NCBI GenBank assembly: GCA_020809705.1
Contig: CP085826.1
Span: 4,402,001 to 4,466,000, forward strand
Direction: 5' to 3'
Length of the DNA stretch: 64,000 nt
Source of the DNA: Calonectria ilicicola
Lineage: Eukaryota; Ascomycota; Sordariomycetes; Hypocreales; Nectriaceae
Within the stretch, counting starts at the first letter, position 1. Each line of letters opens with the position of its first letter. Under the pieces are notes generated by a model, which was not told where the DNA came from, did not search any database, and saw only the letters and a program-made list of their open reading frames with translations. A program made the translations under genes and the position numbers. Of the stretch, positions 60,042 through 64,000 are shown in pieces.

Positions 60042-61696
60042 ATGCGTCGATCCACCGCCCTGCTGGCCTGGGGAGCGCTGGGCTCGCCCGCTGCTGCCTG
60101 GCTGAAAAAGCCTTGGGAGAGAGCAGCCGAAGGTTGGCAACCAGCTGCGAGAACCGGAGTGCCACAGCCGGATGTTGAGCAGAGGGATATCGAGATGGGC
60201 TACTCGCCGCGTCCGACTGAAGCTCCCGAACTATACGGACGCATGATTTTCAACCGTGCCGACGAAAATACCCTTGGAAGTGATACTTGTGGTTACAACC
60301 CGAACGGAAGTGAGTTTTTAAACGTCTTTCTTAGCGTTGAAATCTTGTTCCCATAACCCTTTCTATAGTGGAAGAGATGGTTTAGTCTGGGAAGAAGCAT
60401 GGAAGCGCATAATAAGGCCCCACAGGAAGAAGAGATGATTCTAATGATTTATAGACTCTTTCACATGCATCACCGGCGGCGCCACTTGCGCCTACTCAAA
60501 CGATTATGTCGGGTGCTGTCCAACGAGCACGAGTTGCAGTGTCGTCAAGACAACCTGTATTGACTATGCTGCTTCAAGGAGCGGAGCTTGCAACCTCCCC
60601 GATGACTTCCACACTCTCTGCTGGTATGTTTCGCTACGGAGCTCACCCCCTCTACTCTTGGTTTCCATACTTATACAACCTGTACTACAGTGGTACATCT
60701 TCCCTGGGTGCTTGCTTTACCTGGACGTATTCCACCGCAGGCAATGTATTCTCTCTCCTCGACTGCTCGGCCACTAGTGGTACCTCGGAGCTCCTTAGCT
60801 ACAATCCTGCTAGTGGCTCACCGACAACGGCTGATACATCGGCCACTGATTCTTCAGGCAGCCGCTCTACAGTGATTATCCATGCAAGCGCTACCACTAC
60901 TAGTAGTGACAGTGGCAGCGGGGGCGGCTCCAAGACGCCCATTGGGGCTATTGTTGGAGGCGTTGTGGGAGGTGTTGCCGCTATTGCGATCATCGGCGCC
61001 CTCGTCTTCTTCTTCCTCCGCAGACGCATCAACAACGACGGCAAGAGCAACACCACCTCTCCACCGCAACCTCCCGTTGCTCAAGTCCAGCCCGCCATTC
61101 CTCCCGCTCAGAGCCAGTCTCCTCAAACCCACCAGCCCATCAGCCAGCCTCCTCAGAGTCCGCAGAGCTATGCGCCCACGACACCCAGCACTCAGTACCC
61201 TTCTGGCGTTCCCACAAACTACCAGGGATACAACCAACAGGGGAATACTCAACCCTACGACCCCCGAGTAAGCGGATACAGCCAACAAACCTCCCAGCCT
61301 TATTCTCCCCAGGCTGGCTATGGTGGATACGCGCCACAGCAGCAGCAGCAGCAACAGCAACAACAACAGCAGCAACAGCAGTACCAACAGTACCAAAACA
61401 CTTATGCTCCTCAGAAGGACTATGAACAACAAGGCCAGTACAACCAATATAATGCGGTTGGTGGCTTCCAACCTACCCCTCCTCCCAACGTGACTCCCAG
61501 TCCCGGAATCAATGAGAACGAGGCTGTTGCTGCCGGATATCAGCATCAACAACAGCAGCAGCAGCAGCAGCAACAACAACAACACTCGCCACCACCACAA
61601 CAGCGGTACCAGCATCAATCGAATCCTTCAGATGCCCAGGAACTTCCTGCCATCAACCCCCTTGGCATGGAGACGAACCGCGCTGAACTTGGTTAA
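60042..61696 (+). CDS. Cell-surface-type single-pass membrane protein with polyQ tail
   Basis: Exons 60042-60309, 60455-60623 and 60691-61696 give 480 residues. A signal peptide (about 1-19, ending AAA before WLKK) precedes an extracellular domain with regularly spaced cysteines (CITGGATCAYSNDYVGCCPTSTSC, TTCIDYAA, GACNLPDDFHTLCC, LGACFTW, LLDCSA) and a Ser/Thr-rich stalk. The membrane helix GAIVGGVVGGVAAIAIIGALVFFF has the GxxxG repeats typical of fungal sensor-like proteins, and is followed by RRRINND. The cytoplasmic tail is Pro/Gln/Tyr-rich with two polyglutamine tracts (about 15 Q at 61337-61381 and about 12 Q at 61549-61584), plus PxxP-type stretches. Plan resembles WSC/Mid2-like stress sensors but no named domain is recognised. 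Confidence 0.85.
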
Positions 61697-62093
61697 TAAA
61701 AAAAAAAGAACAGCGTCCTTGGAGGTTCACGCTCTTTTTGAATGGGGTATTGCATCGAGAAGCGAGTATTGAATTCATGGTATACGAAAGTGAAGAAACA
61801 AAGCAATAAAGAGTTGTGGCGTTTCTGTGTGTTTTTTCGCCCTTTATTTGGATCATGTGGTTGCTATTTACATTGGGCTTGTTTTGTTGGATTAGATGAT
61901 GACAAGCGCATATTTCTCAGTCTTCGCTACACACATACTTGATGACCATCACATACTGTTAATGCACTAGATTTGAACATTTAAGAAATCTCTTCATCAT
62001 TCTTATACCGTGATAAACTCACGCTTACGTGGTCTATTTCCCTTCTAACCCATTGAGCCAAATACACAGAAATTCCGAGCGTGTCATCATCAA
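61697..62093. other. Convergent 3' spacer
   Basis: 397 bp between the ends of two convergent genes; AT-rich with A-runs at 61696-61709. No gene seen. Confidence 0.6.
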
Positions 62094-63704
62094 TCATGCC
62101 TTCAACTTCGCATCAACATTCTCCCCCCACCACTGTTCCCAGTTCACCACCTTGCGGCCCAATCTGGCGTCCTCAGCAGCGAAAACCATGGCGTGGCTAC
62201 GAATTACCTCCTCGAGTGTGCACCCAATGTACTCCAGCTGCGCGCGGCGTGCATCCCACCCGTGGTTCTTGACACGATCACAAGCCAGGACAAACTGCTG
62301 CGTGAGGCCCAAGTCACCGCCGCCGTGGCCTAGATCCTCCACCTTTGGGTAGAACCTGTGCGTCTTGCCCGTGTTGAAATCTTCGACTACGATTTCGCGA
62401 GAGTCGGCGTATATTTCGCCGTGCTCGCCGTAGATGTTGGAGAAGCGCTGGCAAATCTTCTTAGTCTGCGCGACCATGTGGAAGGTGGCCATCTTGGCCG
62501 GCTTGTGAGTCTCCGGCCACGTCATGGTCACGAATTGTTCATCGCAGACGTTGTTGTCGGACTCGAAGACGCAGCGGCCGAACCAATTCCTGGCCAGCAC
62601 TTCTGACTTCGGGGTCGACTCGGTGTAGTCTTCCTCAAGAGTCTTTGTCATGACTTCGTCTCGAGCCTCTTGCGAGGGATAGTCTTCAATATCATGAACA
62701 ACGACATTGTGAGGCCACTCTGTGACTGATTGCAGTCCATGTAATCTTGAATTTAGATAAACGTTCTTCGCCGAGTACTTGCACCCTTCGTCACCAAGAG
62801 GGCATTTCATGCAGTTTGTCGCTGAACCGGCCGCAGCGGGCTTCCGGCTCTTCTTAAAGAACTGCAAGTTGCCCGAGGACGAGACAGTCTCTGGGAGGTG
62901 CGGCTCCCCCTCACCAGGCTTTTCGGGGGAGCAGAGCATCCAGAGTAAAAGGTCAATGTCGTGGCAGCTCTTTGTGAGGAGAGATGGAGCCGTGGTACTC
63001 TCATTTCGCCAGTTGCCTCTGACATAGGAGTGTGTATAATGCCACCAACCTATCGGCTCGGTGTGTACGACGCTGGTAATGTCACCAATAATGCGCTCCT
63101 CCAACAGCAACTTTCGCAACATGATGTTGTGAGGGCTGTATCGGAGCACATGGCCAATGGAAAATACTTTGGAAGACTCTGACTCCTGGAGTGCCTTGTA
63201 CATGTCGAGACATTCCTCAAGCGAGCAGGCAAGTGGCTTCTCGCACATGATGTGTAGCCCAAGAGGCCCAAGGCCTACGACTACCTCGCGGTGCATCTCA
63301 TCTAGGACGCAGATAAAGGCACCGTCGACACCCTCTGGAACGCCCTCTTCTCCAGCAGCGACTCGTCGTCGACGATCAGTTTCGTACTCTAAGAATTCTC
63401 GCCAGTCATTGAAAGATTGGCCCTCAGAGGGAGCGCCGTCCTCGCCCCAAATGTGCTTCTTGCCCAGGGTTTCACGCTTAAACTTGCGGGGCTCTGCAAC
63501 GGCCGTGATAATTCCATTGGAGACGGTGGAAATGGCGTTGGCGTAGTGATGGCCTCGAGACCCGGCTCCAATGATGATGAAGCGCGGTGGATGCTCCGAC
63601 ATTTCAGGTCTCGGCGGGGGGATCAGCTTGAACGATTTGACATCGAACGAGGTCTGGGGCTTCCCCGGAGAGAGCTTGGAGATCAATTTTTCTATTGAGC
63701 CCAT
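62094..63704 (-). CDS. Gfo/Idh/MocA-family NAD(P)-dependent oxidoreductase
   Basis: Intronless, 536 residues from the ATG at 63704 (MGSIEKLISKLSPGKPQ). The N-terminal Rossmann fold is clear: FIIIGAGSRGHHYANAI, then IMCEKPLA with the diagnostic EKP motif whose lysine helps catalysis, and SCHDIDLLLWML, carrying the family's catalytic histidine environment. The C-terminal alpha/beta domain follows. A cysteine cluster NCMKCPLGDEGCKYSAK is typical of a fungal and bacterial subgroup. Substrates in this family are sugars or sugar acids and related polyols; this one is not specified by sequence. The open frame runs 24 codons further upstream, but that part is basic and low in conservation, and GSIEK is the better start. 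Confidence 0.88.
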   Translation of the reverse strand: MGSIEKLISKLSPGKPQTSFDVKSFKLIPPPRPEMSEHPPRFIIIGAGSRGHHYANAISTVSNGIITAVAEPRKFKRETLGKKHIWGEDGAPSEGQSFNDWREFLEYETDRRRRVAAGEEGVPEGVDGAFICVLDEMHREVVVGLGPLGLHIMCEKPLACSLEECLDMYKALQESESSKVFSIGHVLRYSPHNIMLRKLLLEERIIGDITSVVHTEPIGWWHYTHSYVRGNWRNESTTAPSLLTKSCHDIDLLLWMLCSPEKPGEGEPHLPETVSSSGNLQFFKKSRKPAAAGSATNCMKCPLGDEGCKYSAKNVYLNSRLHGLQSVTEWPHNVVVHDIEDYPSQEARDEVMTKTLEEDYTESTPKSEVLARNWFGRCVFESDNNVCDEQFVTMTWPETHKPAKMATFHMVAQTKKICQRFSNIYGEHGEIYADSREIVVEDFNTGKTHRFYPKVEDLGHGGGDLGLTQQFVLACDRVKNHGWDARRAQLEYIGCTLEEVIRSHAMVFAAEDARLGRKVVNWEQWWGENVDAKLKA

Positions 63705-64000
63705 GGTTGAAAATTGCGGATTGGGTTGATGACCGAGTGGTCTAATATTTCTCGCTTGAGAGCTTGGATGAAACAAGTGAGGATGGTTGTTGTTGGTGGG
63801 CGCCTGGAACAGTCCTAGGAGGACCTGCGGTTGCTAGCCCACGGGCACTTGAGAGAGGCGGTGGCAGGGTTACTAAAGATAGCGGTTGCCTAAGGACCAG
63901 CGCATGGAACGGGGGCGGTCTTATAATCTGAACAGCCCGACGCAAGAAAGCGGACCCGGGGGAAGTGTTCAATGGCTTACTTGGCAGCAGATGGGCAAGG
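63705..64000. other. Upstream region of the oxidoreductase gene
   Basis: 296 bp to the end of the window. No gene seen; presumably promoter. Confidence 0.5.

Noticed and set aside
60854..61618. 254-codon minus-strand leucine-rich open frame
   Set aside because: It is the antisense of the polyglutamine and Pro/Gln-rich tail (CAG read as CTG leucine).

Overview
The window is chromosomal DNA from a filamentous ascomycete (Pezizomycotina, probably Sordariomycetes; a Hypocreales origin is a guess from protein resemblance only). This rests on short GT-AG introns of about 50-110 nt with CTAAC/CTGAC-like branch sites, an unmistakable set of fungal nuclear genes (RPS15, alpha-tubulin, NOP12, PTA1/symplekin, DEP1, COA3, a complex I subunit), a C6 zinc-cluster regulator, a large MFS transporter and long gene-poor spacers. 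There is no sign of bacterial or plasmid organisation, no CRISPR array, no recognisable transposon and no secondary-metabolite core enzyme. I spliced the genes by eye; in every multi-exon gene reported with confidence the exon lengths sum to a whole number of codons.

Layout. 0-7.2 kb: a peroxisomal 2,4-dienoyl-CoA reductase (SPS19 type), a tRNA-Val(CAC), a secreted or membrane-anchored histidine-acid-phosphatase-like protein, and an MFS transporter on the minus strand. 7.2-11.9 kb: a long spacer with no gene I can support. 11.9-14.6 kb: a 703-residue Zn2Cys6 transcription factor in seven exons. 16.9-23.3 kb, minus strand: an uncharacterised 1097-residue protein and a coiled-coil SHE3-like protein. 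25.4-36.4 kb: a dense housekeeping block of PTA1 (-), COA3 (+), DEP1 (-), NOP12 (+) and alpha-tubulin (-), with two divergent promoter pairs. 38.3-47.4 kb: a single-pass membrane protein (-), RPS15 (+), an AT-rich patch with a possible orphan or decaying gene (-), a complex I accessory subunit (-) and an F-box protein (+). 47.4-60 kb: gene-poor, with a small cysteine-rich protein (+), a Nudix hydrolase (+) and a cupin (-). 60-64 kb: a cell-surface-type membrane protein with two polyglutamine tracts (+) and a Gfo/Idh/MocA oxidoreductase (-).

The genes do not form one pathway. Themes that recur are mRNA and ribosome biogenesis (PTA1, NOP12, RPS15), mitochondria (COA3, complex I subunit), chromatin and transcription (DEP1, the zinc-cluster factor) and the cell surface or periphery (phosphatase-like protein, MFS, two single-pass membrane proteins). 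I did not find a clearly new multi-gene system. The best leads are the large protein with KH-like segments, the phosphatase homologue lacking the usual HD motif, the small cysteine-rich protein, and the AT-rich candidate gene at 42.4-43.2 kb.
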